The notes beneath the pieces are model-generated. The model made no database searches and was not told where the DNA came from. It worked only from the letters and a program-made list of their open reading frames with translations. Both the position numbers and the translations under genes were made by a program. Positions 16,236 to 26,294 of a stretch of DNA of 64,000 bases are shown piece after piece. The number at the start of each line of letters is the position of its first letter. The stretch's first letter is position 1. This stretch comes from Pseudogemmobacter hezensis (GTDB taxonomy: Bacteria > Pseudomonadota > Alphaproteobacteria > Rhodobacterales > Rhodobacteraceae), in assembly GCF_013155295.1 (NCBI RefSeq), contig NZ_JABJXT010000001.1:392439-456438 (forward strand), read 5' to 3'.

Positions 16236-16630
16236 TCCTCATCTCCTTCATCGGGACGGCGTTCGGGCCGATGGCCCAGATACCAGGCCTCCCGCGCCAG
16301 AAAAGCCGAGCGCCGGATCTGCCGGCTTCCCCACCAAAGCAGCGCAGCCGCCAGAGCTGACAGCGTCAGCCCCGTCACCAGCGAGGCGATCAGCGGCGTA
16401 AGCCCTGCCAGAACCAATCCGGCATGGGCCGCATCTGTCAGCTGCCCCAGCCCCAAAAGCACCAGCACCAGGGCCGCCAGCAGCGCCACGATCCCCCGGA
16501 TCACGATGGAAAGCTGCAGACTGGCCTCGGCCTTGCGCCGCTCTATCTCACCACTCAAAAGCCGCAGACCACCCTGGGCGACCTGCGCAATCAAAGCGGT
16601 CAACGACATATCGCCCGGGCCCCTGCTCAC
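16232..16630 (-). CDS. Phage-holin-family membrane protein (YqjE-like)
   Basis: A 132-residue protein with two long hydrophobic segments (IVIRGIVALLAALVLVLLGL, and ASLVTGLTLSALAAALLWW) and charged ends, fitting the holin_3_6/YqjE family. Despite the name, such chromosomal genes are usually not phage genes and sit with DUF883- and DUF3618-type partners, as here. The GTG start at 16630 overlaps the preceding stop by 4 bp (GTGA), which supports it over the internal ATG at 16609. Its role is probably in membrane adaptation under stress. Confidence 0.75.
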   Translation of the reverse strand: MSRGPGDMSLTALIAQVAQGGLRLLSGEIERRKAEASLQLSIVIRGIVALLAALVLVLLGLGQLTDAAHAGLVLAGLTPLIASLVTGLTLSALAAALLWWGSRQIRRSAFLAREAWYLGHRPERRPDEGDEE

Positions 16631-17142
16631 CTGTCACGCCCGTTGCGCGACGTCAGCAACCGGGCCAGCGCAAAGCCTGCGACTGCGGCCCCCAGCATGA
16701 AAAGACCGGGATTGCGCCGGGCCACATGGCGAAGATCTGCCGCGATCTCGCCAACCGGGCCAGAGCGGACCGCATCAGCCGCCTCGGCTGCTTTTTGCGA
16801 CACGCGCGCGGGAATGTCATGCACCGCATCCTGCGCCCGCCCGGCGGCACTGCTCGCTGCCCGGCGCAGACGACCGCTCAGACGCTCACCGGCTTCGGAA
16901 AGCGCATCCAGGGCCTCTTCTGCCCGCTCTGCCGCCTCACGTCCGGCCGTATTGACCCCATCAGAGACCCGACGGGCCGCCGAGGCCGCAACAGTCCCGG
17001 CCTTCTCTCTGGCGGTCTCGGCGGCGTCATGCACCGTCTCAGCCATAACCTTGCCAGCCTTGCGCATTCTGTTGGCAGAGGCGGCAGCAGGCCTGCCGTT
17101 GCCAGAGGCCTTTGCATCCGTTCTTTTTTCCGCTTGTGCCAT
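16627..17142 (-). CDS. DUF883/ElaB-like or nutrient-deprivation-induced membrane protein
   Basis: A 172-residue protein: an Ala-, Glu- and Arg-rich amphipathic helical body (about 20-140), then RHVARRNPGLFMLGAAVAGF, a C-terminal membrane anchor typical of ElaB/YqjD-like proteins, ending RLLTSRNGRDR. I chose the ATG at 17142 because GAGGAG lies seven bases before it; an upstream open frame adds only low-complexity sequence. It is the first gene of the operon with the holin-like and DUF3618-like genes. The EcfG-type promoter 159 bp upstream places the operon in the general stress regulon by inference. Confidence 0.75.
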   Translation of the reverse strand: MAQAEKRTDAKASGNGRPAAASANRMRKAGKVMAETVHDAAETAREKAGTVAASAARRVSDGVNTAGREAAERAEEALDALSEAGERLSGRLRRAASSAAGRAQDAVHDIPARVSQKAAEAADAVRSGPVGEIAADLRHVARRNPGLFMLGAAVAGFALARLLTSRNGRDR

Positions 17143-17300
17143 CTGTCTTCTCCTCATTGTTAAGGCTGGATCACAAAACGCATGACGCTCAGCGATCCTG
17201 CACCTCTTTTCAGCCCGTGCATACAGAAACTCTGCACAGAGTTCCCGCGCAGACCGGCCCTTAAAGCGCGCGCCCTTTAAAGCACGGGGCCATATCTGAA

Positions 17301-17326
17301 AACGCACCGCCTCCGGCAGCGGTTCC
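17301..17326 (-). promoter_or_regulatory. EcfG-type promoter for the 17142-15351 operon
   Basis: On the minus strand GGAAC (17326-17322), 17 bp, CGTT (17304-17301), followed by TTT. Spacing equals that of the phyR/nepR promoter. The predicted leader is about 150 nt. Confidence 0.7.
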
Positions 17327-17536
17327 CCGGCCTGCGGCCCAGCCAGGAGAACCAGGCCAAAAACCGCCACAGGCTGGCCCGGCAGCAAAGACCACGATGC
17401 TCAGCAAAGCGAAAGCGACAGCCCGTCCCGGGCAGACGCCCAGGCTGGGCAAAAAACAACCCAGGGCAGCACTTTCCTGCCAACAGAAACCCCATAAGAT
17501 GAATATATCCGAGATATAATTTTTTAAATTTTATCG

Positions 17537-17561
17537 GGAACCGCCCGGTGGCAATCGCGTT
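17537..17561 (+). promoter_or_regulatory. EcfG-type promoter facing an ORF-poor region
   Basis: GGAAC (17537-17541), 16 bp, CGTT (17558-17561) on the plus strand, directly after an AT-rich patch (17498-17535). No convincing plus-strand gene follows, so the product may be a noncoding RNA or a very short peptide. Confidence 0.5.
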
Positions 17562-18427
17562 AACACATCGAAGCAGCAAAGCAACCTGTGTCGTTGCGCA
17601 AGGCGTTGCTTTGAAACGATTAGTTAAGATGCGACAAAGGGGACGGTGATCCGGATCAGTGTGTTTGGAACAGTGCTGGCGCGACACTCTGGGTTAGAGT
17701 CCGGGGGTTAGTGTCCGGCGTAAAGAGTTTTAAGAGTTAATCACCCGTCCATAACCGAGGGACTATATCATTGGGACGGCGGCCCGTGGGTCACCCCATT
17801 TCCGCTGCACCCGCGTCATTCTCAGGCGAAATCTCCTGAAAATTGAAAATGAACACCCGTGGCTTTGCCGCGCCCTGTTGTGCTGCCTGAGCGGTGCTTG
17901 CAACAGGATAAGAACAGGTCCGGCCCCGCAATTTTCGAGGCCAGATCCACGAGCCGTCGCCAGCCCCAGACTGGCGCGGTCGCACCCCCGGTCAGGGAGG
18001 CGAAGAGATTGCTGCTTTCGCTGTTATGAGTGTGTGCCTGAAAGCGGCGGTCAGTTAAAGGCGGGTCCGGCACCTTGTATCCGGTTACATGTTATTGTGT
18101 GAGCCGGACCCGTCACAAACTCTGCAAGTGCAGAAGAGTCTGAGGATTTTTTTCGGCAAACCTCAGGCCGTCAGTTGTGTTACGAGTGCTATTTTAACCT
18201 GTTTTAACAAGTTCTTGCGTTGTTTTTAACCAGTATCGTGGTTGTCCGTACCGCCGCCCCATTTGCGCCTTGCCAGAAGGTCTTTGACCACCTGGCATCA
18301 CACGGCAGAGGGGGCGGCAGGTACCCCATGACAAGCCCCCCCCGACAAGCCCCCCGGGGTGCTTTGGGCTTTTCTGAACAACGGAACCTGTTGCGGTGGA
18401 ACCTTCCGTGGTGCCACCTGTCAGGGA
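17562..18427. other. ORF-poor intergenic region
   Basis: No open frame here has coding character. Visible elements are a 14-bp near-repeat (GGGTTAGAGTCCGG and GGGTTAGTGTCCGG, 17691-17717), a 10-bp inverted repeat at 18062-18112, a small hairpin (TCTGC, AAG, TGCAGA) followed by TTTTTTT near 18150, and a 14-bp direct repeat GACAAGCCCCCC (18330-18357). The region has lower G+C than its neighbours. Confidence 0.5.
18062..18112. repeat. Inverted repeat, 10-bp arms
   Basis: CGGGTCCGGC (18062-18071) and GCCGGACCCG (18103-18112) are perfect complements with a 31-nt AT-richer loop. It could be a structural RNA stem or a protein-binding site. No T-run follows directly. Confidence 0.6.
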
Positions 18428-18664
18428 TCAGAAAGCGCGAAAGGTCATTGTCGTCAATGTGCGCTGAATTCCGGTAATATCGAACAGCCGCGACGCCAGA
18501 TAATGGCCGGTATCCTCACCTTCGGGGATATAGACCTTGGCCATAAGATCAAAATCACCGCTGGTCGAGTAAAGCTCGCTGACAACCTCACGATCCCAGA
18601 TTGCATTGGCCACTTCGTAGGTCTGGCCCGGGGTGCAACGGATCTGAACGAAAACCAATGACAT
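18428..18664 (-). CDS. Stand-alone Lrp/AsnC ligand-binding (RAM) protein
   Basis: A 78-residue protein consisting only of the Lrp/AsnC effector domain (SLVFVQIRCTPGQTYEVANA, then TSGDFDLMAKVYIP) without a DNA-binding helix-turn-helix. Such proteins bind amino acids or other small ligands as oligomers. GAGGAT lies upstream of the ATG at a good distance. It is probably monocistronic: the helicase gene next door is on the same strand, but its end is 130 bp away beyond a double palindrome. Confidence 0.85.
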   Translation of the reverse strand: MSLVFVQIRCTPGQTYEVANAIWDREVVSELYSTSGDFDLMAKVYIPEGEDTGHYLASRLFDITGIQRTLTTMTFRAF

Positions 18665-18740
18665 GACGGGATCCTCTCTCTTCCACCGGCAGATTACCCT
18701 TCTCTGACGAAAAGAGAAATCCCGCCACCACCAGGGAACC

Positions 18741-18787
18741 GACGATTTCTTACAAGAAATCGTCCCGGAGTTTTGGAAAACTCCGGG
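18741..18787. repeat. Twin palindrome element, copy 1
   Basis: Two adjacent stems with 11-bp arms: GACGATTTCTT / AAGAAATCGTC (18741-18764) and CCCGGAGTTTT / AAAACTCCGGG (18764-18787), each with a 2-bp centre. It lies directly after the helicase stop and before the Lrp-like gene. Similar twin palindromes occur at 41051-41096 and 48929-48972. Confidence 0.8.
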
Positions 18788-18796
18788 TGCCCCAAT

Positions 18797-20326
18797 TCAG
18801 CCCTCATCGCTTTGTGAACGCAGCTCCAGCTTAGGTGCGGCTTTCAGATCGGATATGCCAAGCGGCTGCCGTGGACGGGCCAGACGGTTGCGCACCACCC
18901 AATGCAGCCTGGTTTCTGCGCGGGTGATCGCAACATAGGCCAGTCGCTTCCAAAGCGGCACCCCTGCCTCACTGCGATTGGCCCAGGCGGCCGCCGAGAG
19001 ATCAGGCGCAAAGACCTGCACCTCTGGCCATTGAGAGCCCTGAGCTTTGTGGATCGTGACCGCTGCACCATGCAAAAAGGCAGCCCCCATGGTCGCGGCA
19101 TGCGGGATGAACGGCTCTTCCTCTTCCGGCTTTTCGATCTTGATGATCGAGGCAGCCGAGAGCTGCGGATCTTCGGCCCCGATCACATGCAGTTTTGCAA
19201 ATCCTGTCCGATTGCCTGGCCCCAGATAGATCACCTGCGCCCCTTTGATCAGCCCGCGGGCCTCAAGATCGACGCGCTTTTTGCGATGTTTCAGCGGCAG
19301 TTCGATGCCGTCGCAGATCAGCGGCTCACCCGGCACCAGGTCATGGTCGGGCGCACCATGGCCAAGGCGAAAGGCGGTGATCAGTTTCACCCGCGTCGCA
19401 TTGCGCCACACCAGCACAGGCGAGCGGGCCATCAGATCGGCATCGACCCGCTCAGCCCAGACGACCCGATCATCCTGGGCCGCTTTTTCGCGCACCAGGC
19501 GCTCAAAATCGTCAAAGCCCAGCCGATCATCCGCCAGCGCATGCGCCAGATCCAGGATCGGATTGTCCTGGGTCTGACGGTGGATCCGGTGCAGATCCAG
19601 CCGTTGGTTTGCCGCCAGACTGTCGAAAACCATCTGCCCCGACTGCCCGACCGGGGCCAGCTGCGCCGGATCACCAAACAGAACCAGATGCGGAAAAATC
19701 TCTTTCAGATCATTGAACTGGCGCTCGTCCAGCATCGAGGCCTCATCGACAAAGCCGATATCAAGCGGATCATCGCGCCGCTTCCAGCCCTGGATAAAGT
19801 CTGATCCCTTCAGCCCCGCCGCCGCCAGCGCCCCGGGGATCGAGGCCACCTGCTGATAAAAGGCATGCGCCCGGTCCAGCGCCTCTTCGGTCAGCCCCTC
19901 GACCTTTGGGCGTTCGCCTTGGCCTGACAGCCATTCGGCGATCTTCTCATATTGCGGGTCATAGACCGGCGTATAGAGGATGCGGTGGATGGTGGTTGCG
20001 GGCACGCCGCGCTGGCGCAGCACGCTGGCGGCCTTGTTGGTCGGCGCCAGGATCGCAAGCGTCCGCCGCTCTTTGCGTCGCTTGCCCTCCCAATCGCCAG
20101 AGACGATCTCAACCCCCGCCGCCTGCAGGGCTTTGTAAAGCTGCGCCAGCAACAATGTCTTGCCAGAGCCCGCCTTGCCGATCACCGCCATCACGGTCGA
20201 GCCCCCCTCGCCCGGCGGCGAGAGAATGCCATCGTCGAGATCAACCCCCTGTGCCTTCAGGCCAGAGGCGATGCGGTCCCAGGCCTCGGCCTGATCGTCG
20301 GAAAAAATGGGGGCCGATGCTTGCAT
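18797..20326 (-). CDS. RecD-like ATP-dependent DNA helicase
   Basis: A 509-residue superfamily 1 helicase. In order: Walker A VIGKAGSGKTLL (about 50-60), motif Ia ILAPTNKAA, Walker B FVDEASMLD, motif III GDPAQLAPVG, and the C-terminal UvrD_C_2 part with TIHKAQGSQWPEVQV and YVAITRAETRLHW. It would unwind DNA 5'-3' in repair or recombination. It stands alone rather than with recB/recC. I start at ATG 20326 (MQASAPIFSDDQ); an upstream ATG would add 23 residues without family character. Confidence 0.88.
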   Translation of the reverse strand: MQASAPIFSDDQAEAWDRIASGLKAQGVDLDDGILSPPGEGGSTVMAVIGKAGSGKTLLLAQLYKALQAAGVEIVSGDWEGKRRKERRTLAILAPTNKAASVLRQRGVPATTIHRILYTPVYDPQYEKIAEWLSGQGERPKVEGLTEEALDRAHAFYQQVASIPGALAAAGLKGSDFIQGWKRRDDPLDIGFVDEASMLDERQFNDLKEIFPHLVLFGDPAQLAPVGQSGQMVFDSLAANQRLDLHRIHRQTQDNPILDLAHALADDRLGFDDFERLVREKAAQDDRVVWAERVDADLMARSPVLVWRNATRVKLITAFRLGHGAPDHDLVPGEPLICDGIELPLKHRKKRVDLEARGLIKGAQVIYLGPGNRTGFAKLHVIGAEDPQLSAASIIKIEKPEEEEPFIPHAATMGAAFLHGAAVTIHKAQGSQWPEVQVFAPDLSAAAWANRSEAGVPLWKRLAYVAITRAETRLHWVVRNRLARPRQPLGISDLKAAPKLELRSQSDEG

Positions 20327-20454
20327 GGCGCGCAGATTAGCCGCTGCCCGGCCAGAGCGCCAGCGGCTGTCTTCGGCGATCCACAGGGACAGCACCTCTG
20401 CCCCCGGATCAGCCGCATATCAGCCGCAGATCAACTGGCCAGGCGGTGACTGCG

Positions 20455-20631
20455 TTAATGTGGCAGCCCCTTGCCGGGCGGTTTCAGATTGCCCTGCGCG
20501 TCTGGCTGGCCAATCTCAAGCTCGGCCGTCCGCAGCGCCTCTTCTACCTTTTGCGCCAATGCCGTCAGATTATTGGCCAGCGCATAGGTCCGCAGATCTT
20601 TGAGGACATCGAATACCCAGTCATGCCCCAT
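20455..20631 (-). CDS. Small conserved protein next to ccr
   Basis: A 58-residue protein starting MGHDWVFDVLKDLRTYALAN and continuing with an acidic amphipathic helix (LTALAQKVEEALRTAELEI). GGGTGG precedes the ATG at 20631. It has no signal peptide or membrane segment. It lies on the same strand between ccr and the helicase, 171 bp from ccr. I have an impression that similar short proteins occur in other Rhodobacteraceae, but I cannot name a family. The charged helix suggests a small adaptor. Confidence 0.6.
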   Translation of the reverse strand: MGHDWVFDVLKDLRTYALANNLTALAQKVEEALRTAELEIGQPDAQGNLKPPGKGLPH

Positions 20632-20802
20632 AATACCACCCAGGCTTGAAAATACCAATAAGTGTAACACCCGCCGGGGGCCTGAGGGTATCCGTCACTT
20701 TTCGAACAGTTCTGCACAATATGTGCATAGTTCGAAACAATTAAAATCAAAATGCCGCATCCTTTTCGGATGCGGCATCGCAAGCAACCTGTGATTGCTG
20801 CC

Positions 20803-22095
<1,293 letters not shown>

Positions 22096-22579
22096 GAGCG
22101 AACTCCTGATCTCGTGCCGCGCCGCAGGATCGGCGGCCGTTGTCAGGAGGTTTAAAATTCAACGCGCAATAATGCAACCATATTTGACAATCGTGGGTAA
22201 TTTTATGTCTGCCGCAATGCAGCGCAACCCAAATGCCGCCAATGCGGACCTGATCGACACCTCTTCGGGCGGTCAACTGGCAGAGCAGCAGCCAGGCCAG
22301 CGGCAAACCAGTGGAGATCGGGAAAAAGAAAGGCGCCCTTCGCTGAATGCGCGGGCGCCAGTTGTGGAACGAGGGACAGTGCAATCAAGGGACGGGGGTT
22401 CCATTTCCCGCGCCTTCTGAACATGACTTAGAAACATTACTGCCGGATTAAAGGGCGGATAGCATTTTTGTGATCTGGCCGCCCAGGAGGCACTCTGCCC
22501 CTGGCGCTACTGCGGCCTGCCGCTCTCATCCCCGGATTGCAGCCTGAAAAGCGGGGATGACACATGATGCCAGCCCGGC
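22096..22579. other. Intergenic region upstream of ccr
   Basis: Holds the ccr ribosome-binding site and an AT-richer stretch at 22150-22207 that includes TTGACA on the plus strand and TGCAA-type short repeats; it probably contains the ccr promoter, but I cannot place -35 and -10 boxes with confidence. The rest shows no gene. Confidence 0.4.
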
Positions 22580-22633
22580 CTTTACCGCCCCGGATCTTTA
22601 CCGCCCCGGATCTTTACCGCCCCGGATCCTTAC
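22580..22633. repeat. Tandem repeat, 16 bp x 3.4
   Basis: Three perfect units CTTTACCGCCCCGGAT (22580-22627) and a partial fourth, ending one base before the rlmB stop. It is one of seven period-16 arrays in this window with unrelated unit sequences. Confidence 0.9.
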
Positions 22634-22634
22634 C

Positions 22635-23426
22635 TCAGCCCTCGGCAGGTTTGCGCAGCGAAGCCGCGTAAAGCGAAACCGCCGCCGCGTTCGAGACGTT
22701 CAGGCTGCCAAATGCCCCCGCCGCCGGGATTTTCGCGATCAGATCACAGGTCTCGCGGGTTTTTTCGCGCAGGCCAGGCCCCTCGGCCCCCAGCACCAGC
22801 CCCACCGGGCGCGTGCCCGCCTGTGCCAGCGCATCCGCCAGCGGCAGCTCCGCCTCGCCCGCCAGACCGATCAGCAAATAGCCCATGTTGCGCAGCTCGT
22901 TCATCGCCTCTGACAGGTTGGTGACCCGCAGATAGGGCTGCCGCTCCAGCGCGCCAGAGGCGGTTTTGGCCAGCGCCCCGGTCTCTGGTGCCGAATGATG
23001 GCGCGGCGCGATCACCGCCCGCGCACCGAAAACCTCAGCCGAGCGCAGAACCGCGCCGACGTTATGCGGATCCGTCACCCGGTCCAGCAGGACGACCAGC
23101 GGCTCGCCCGCGCCCGAAACCGCGACATCCTCAAGGCTGCCCCAGTTCAGCGCCTTAACCTCAAGCGCGGCGCCCTGGTGGACCGAGCCCGGATCAATCG
23201 GCACATCAAATTTGCGCGGATCGACCATCTCCGGCTCCAGCCCCGAGGCGGCAACCGCATCGGCCAGCTTATCAAGGGCGTTGCGGGTTACCACCAGGCG
23301 CAGCTTTTCGCGCTTTGGGTTCAGCAGCGCATCACGCACCGCATGCAGCCCGAAGAGCCAGACCGTTTCCTTCGCCTCGGCCCGCTTTGTACGTTCCTTA
23401 TCGACAACCCAAGCTGGTTTCTTCAT
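22635..23426 (-). CDS. rlmB: 23S rRNA (guanosine-2'-O-)-methyltransferase RlmB
   Basis: A 263-residue SPOUT (TrmH-family) methyltransferase that modifies G2251 of 23S rRNA. It has an N-terminal substrate-binding domain (WLFGLHAVRDALLNP) and the SPOUT knot motifs LLDRVTDPHNVGAVLRSAEV, GLVLGAEGPGLREKT and SLNVSNAAAVSLY. GAGGGA seven bases before ATG 23426 decides the start; a longer open frame upstream is low-complexity. Annotated TrmH by some systems, but its length and N-terminal domain favour RlmB. Confidence 0.92.
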   Translation of the reverse strand: MKKPAWVVDKERTKRAEAKETVWLFGLHAVRDALLNPKREKLRLVVTRNALDKLADAVAASGLEPEMVDPRKFDVPIDPGSVHQGAALEVKALNWGSLEDVAVSGAGEPLVVLLDRVTDPHNVGAVLRSAEVFGARAVIAPRHHSAPETGALAKTASGALERQPYLRVTNLSEAMNELRNMGYLLIGLAGEAELPLADALAQAGTRPVGLVLGAEGPGLREKTRETCDLIAKIPAAGAFGSLNVSNAAAVSLYAASLRKPAEG

Positions 23427-23766
23427 CGCCGGTCCCTCGTCAGACGCCGTCATTTCCCGCCAGACCAAAGGCCGAAAGCGACGCAAAGCGCAAGACCAAA
23501 GCCGCATGAGCCGATAAACGGTAGAGGCTGCAGACCCCAAAAGGGAGGATGGAACGGGCGGCAGGAAACAGCGCTTAGGATCAAACCTGACAACACTGAT
23601 CATTGTGAAATTCATCAATAGCTTGCCGAAATCATACTGGGGAAGCGCTGTTGAGCTGAACAGCTGAGCGCTAACAAAAGTGCAATCGGCACGTGAATAA
23701 TGCCATCGAGATTGACAGATGCAGCTGCCGCACTGCTATATCCAACTAAACCTTAAGGCGATTTTC
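23427..23766. other. Intergenic region between rlmB and a lipoprotein gene
   Basis: Divergent spacer of 340 bp whose right half has clearly lower G+C (from about 23590). It must hold promoters for rlmB and the lipoprotein gene; AAGG lies about ten bases before the latter. No other gene or repeat is visible. Confidence 0.4.
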
Positions 23767-24177
23767 ATGCAATTTCGGGCAGTTCTGCTTTTGATCAGCT
23801 TCACTCTTCATCTGAACGGATGTGTAGAGCCATCCCAGACCACCGTCTCCGGCCCGTCAGGGCAACCCATTAACACAGCGAAGTGTAGCAGGTCGTCGGA
23901 AGGATGCCTGTCGAAGGCGGCTGAGACCTGCAGGGGCCCCTATCAGGTTGTGGACAGCTACAGCAAAGCCGGGGGGCTTGTTGCCGATATAATGCCCGGT
24001 CCGGTCACGTGGTATTACATGACTTATCAATGTGGGCGCAGTGACGGGGGAATGCCGACATTCCAATTCAGAGGGCAGTCTTACCAACCGCCACCGATAG
24101 TTGCCGCACCCGCGCCGCGCATGACCACTACGAACTGCAATCGACTGGGCACTAACGTCACCTGCACCAGCTACTGA
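23767..24177 (+). CDS. Putative small lipoprotein
   Basis: A 136-residue protein with a lipoprotein signal: MQFRAVLLLISFTLHLNGC, with the lipobox cysteine at residue 19. The mature part is rich in Cys (six or more), Ser and Pro, with CSRSSEGCLSKAAETC and GGMPTFQFRG, so disulfides in the periplasm are likely. Base composition and codon use are lower in G+C than all neighbours, which with its position beside a tRNA gene suggests horizontal acquisition. I do not recognise the family. Confidence 0.6.
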   Translation: MQFRAVLLLISFTLHLNGCVEPSQTTVSGPSGQPINTAKCSRSSEGCLSKAAETCRGPYQVVDSYSKAGGLVADIMPGPVTWYYMTYQCGRSDGGMPTFQFRGQSYQPPPIVAAPAPRMTTTNCNRLGTNVTCTSY

Positions 24178-24418
24178 CGGGGAGAAACTGCAGAAATAGT
24201 CGAGTGGCTGACCTCGGCAGGTGTGGCCTCGCGATTCTTTTGTGAAGTCAGGATTATTTCCTGCAATCAAACTCAATCCAAACCCGATGCATGCCAAGCT
24301 TGAGGTGTTAGCAAAGAGACCGCGACAGATCGCAATCGAGGGGTATCCCAAACGCGGCTTTCATGTGGGACACAATGCGTCCTAACCGATTGGAAATCAT
24401 GGTCTTATCTTGGTGGGA

Positions 24419-24492
24419 TGGAGCGGGCGGCGGGAATCGAACCCGCGTCATTAGCTTGGAAGGCTAAGGTCTTACCATTACACAACGCCCGC
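24419..24492 (-). tRNA. tRNA-Gly (TCC)
   Basis: A cloverleaf on the minus strand: acceptor GCGGGCG / CGCCCGC, anticodon loop CTTCCAA with anticodon TCC between TTAGC and GCTAA, T-arm GCGGGTTCGATTCCCGC, and an encoded CCA (discriminator T). All stems pair. Confidence 0.97.
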
Positions 24493-24693
24493 AGCGCGTG
24501 ACCTGCCCGAGGGCATCGACCCAAAGATCTGGTCACCCGGTTTCAATAACGGGCTTCGCCGGACAGTGCAAGAAGATCAGCGCATCATTATACGACGGTT
24601 TTGCCGCAATAGCGCCACCCCTGCCCGCCGGAACCCGCCCATAAGCTGTGTTTTCATTTGACCTGAACCCGCTTCGGGTGCAGGAAACGCGCC

Positions 24694-25032
24694 ATGCTGA
24701 TCCTCAAGATTTTCCGCCGAACCGAATGGGATGCCTTCCGCGCTGCCGGTCAGACCGCCGGGGCTCCGGTTGATCTTGCCGATGGCTATATCCATTTCTC
24801 GACCCCCGTTCAGGCCGCGGAAACCGCCGCAAAACATTTCGCAGGTGAAAGCGATCTGGTGCTGGTGGCCTGTGATCCGGCGCAGCTGGCCCCCGATCTG
24901 AAATGGGAAGAATCGCGCGGCGGCGCGCTTTTCCCGCATCTTTATCGCCCCCTTCGGCTGAGCGACGTGATCTGGGACAAGTCGCTGCCGCTGGGGGCAA
25001 CCGGCCATATCTTCCCCGAAGGTCTGCTGTAA
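24694..25032 (+). CDS. DUF952 domain protein
   Basis: A 112-residue DUF952 protein. Conserved features are ILKIFRRTEWDAFRAAG at the start, ADGYIHFSTPVQAAETAAKH, WEESRGGALFPHLYRPL and the ending GHIFPEGLL. The family resembles the glutathione S-transferase-like or RNA 2'-phosphotransferase fold, but its function is unknown. It lies 98 bp before pyrD on the same strand, a pairing common in alphaproteobacteria from memory. Confidence 0.88.
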   Translation: MLILKIFRRTEWDAFRAAGQTAGAPVDLADGYIHFSTPVQAAETAAKHFAGESDLVLVACDPAQLAPDLKWEESRGGALFPHLYRPLRLSDVIWDKSLPLGATGHIFPEGLL

Positions 25033-25129
25033 ACGGCGCCCGGGCCTTGCCCGCATCTGCGGCCCCTCGCTTACCACGACTGCCCCAGCCCCGATAAGAC
25101 CCCGATAAATATCCAACAGAGCCTGCCAG

Positions 25130-26191
25130 ATGAACATCGCTGAACGCGCCGGACTTTGCCTCTTGCACCGCCTTGATCCAGAGCGGGCGCATAGCCTGTC
25201 GCTGACGGCGTTGAAGTCGGGGCTGGCCCCTCTGCCGGGGCTGGTGACTTCGGCCAGGCTGACCACCAGCCTTGCGGGGATGCTTTTGCCCAATCCGGTC
25301 GGGCTGGCGGCGGGCTATGACAAGAATGCCATCGCCATCGCGCCGCTTTCCCGCGCAGGGTTCGGCTTTGTCGAGGTGGGCGCTGCGACGCCGCGCCCAC
25401 AGCCCGGCAATCCGCGCCCGCGTCTGTTCCGGCTGCGCGAGGATCAGGCCGCGATCAACCGCTTTGGCTTTAACAACGAAGGCGCCGAGGCGATTGCCGC
25501 CCGCCTGCAGGCCCGGCGCGAAGGCGATGTGCCGGTCGGGCTGAACCTGGGCGCGAACAAGGATTCAACCGATCGCGCCGCCGATTTCGCCAAAGTGCTG
25601 CGCATCTGCGGCCCCCATGTCGATTTCGCCACCGTCAATGTCTCGTCTCCGAACACCGAGAAACTGCGCGATCTGCAGGGCCCGGCGGCGCTGAATGCGC
25701 TGCTGGCGGGCGTGATGGAGGCCCGGGCCGATCTGCCGCGCCCGATTCCGATTTTCCTGAAAATCGCCCCGGATCTGAGCGCCGATGAAATCGCCGCGAT
25801 TGCCGAAACCGCGCTGACCTCTGGCCTGTCGGGGATCATCGCCACCAATACCACCCTGTCGCGCGACGGGCTGGCCAGCCCGCATCGCAATGAGACGGGC
25901 GGGCTGTCGGGTGCGCCGCTGTTTGAACGCTCAACCCGGGTGCTGGCGCAGCTGTCGCAGGCGACGGCGGGGCGAATCCCACTGATCGGGGTGGGCGGCG
26001 TCGGCTCGGCCGAGCAGGCGTTTGAGAAGATTCGCGCCGGGGCCTCGGCGGTGCAGGTCTATACGGCGATGGTCTATCAGGGCCTGTCGCTGATCCCCGG
26101 GATCGCACGCGGCCTGGACGCTTTGCTGGCGCAAAACGGCTTTGCCTCGGTCGCGGATGCCGTGGGCAGCGGGCGCGAGCGCTGGCTCTGA
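25130..26191 (+). CDS. pyrD: Dihydroorotate dehydrogenase (quinone)
   Basis: A 353-residue class 2 dihydroorotate dehydrogenase: oxidises dihydroorotate to orotate in pyrimidine synthesis, with FMN and electron transfer to quinone at the inner membrane. The N-terminal helical part ([20 protein letters not shown]) is the quinone tunnel. Core motifs are [21 protein letters not shown], the serine-base loop in [15 protein letters not shown] and [20 protein letters not shown]. The length is normal. It runs convergent to the YdcF-like gene over a 16-bp tandem repeat. Confidence 0.96.
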   Translation: MNIAERAGLCLLHRLDPERAHSLSLTALKSGLAPLPGLVTSARLTTSLAGMLLPNPVGLAAGYDKNAIAIAPLSRAGFGFVEVGAATPRPQPGNPRPRLFRLREDQAAINRFGFNNEGAEAIAARLQARREGDVPVGLNLGANKDSTDRAADFAKVLRICGPHVDFATVNVSSPNTEKLRDLQGPAALNALLAGVMEARADLPRPIPIFLKIAPDLSADEIAAIAETALTSGLSGIIATNTTLSRDGLASPHRNETGGLSGAPLFERSTRVLAQLSQATAGRIPLIGVGGVGSAEQAFEKIRAGASAVQVYTAMVYQGLSLIPGIARGLDALLAQNGFASVADAVGSGRERWL

Positions 26192-26220
26192 CGCAGGGGT
26201 CAGCGGCCAGTCAGGTCAGT

Positions 26221-26294
26221 GCCCTGTCAGATCAGGGCCCTGTCAGATCAGGGCCCTGTCAGATCAGCACCCCGTCAGATCAGCGCCCTGTCAG
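26221..26294. repeat. Tandem repeat, 16 bp x 4.6
   Basis: Units GCCCTGTCAGATCAGG (two perfect copies), then variants ending AGC, running into the last codons and stop of the YdcF-like gene. Convergent intergenic position after pyrD. Confidence 0.92.

Noticed and set aside
16232..16630. Prophage remnant because of the holin name
   Set aside because: No phage genes surround it; chromosomal holin-like genes in this three-gene context are common and the promoter is of the stress type.
17277..17687. A 136-codon minus-strand frame in the ORF-poor region
   Set aside because: No ribosome-binding site, no recognisable domain, Arg/Cys/Phe-rich composition, and it contains the EcfG promoter of the downstream operon.
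26221..26294. CRISPR array
   Set aside because: Direct repeats of 16 bp follow each other without spacers, and no cas genes are present.
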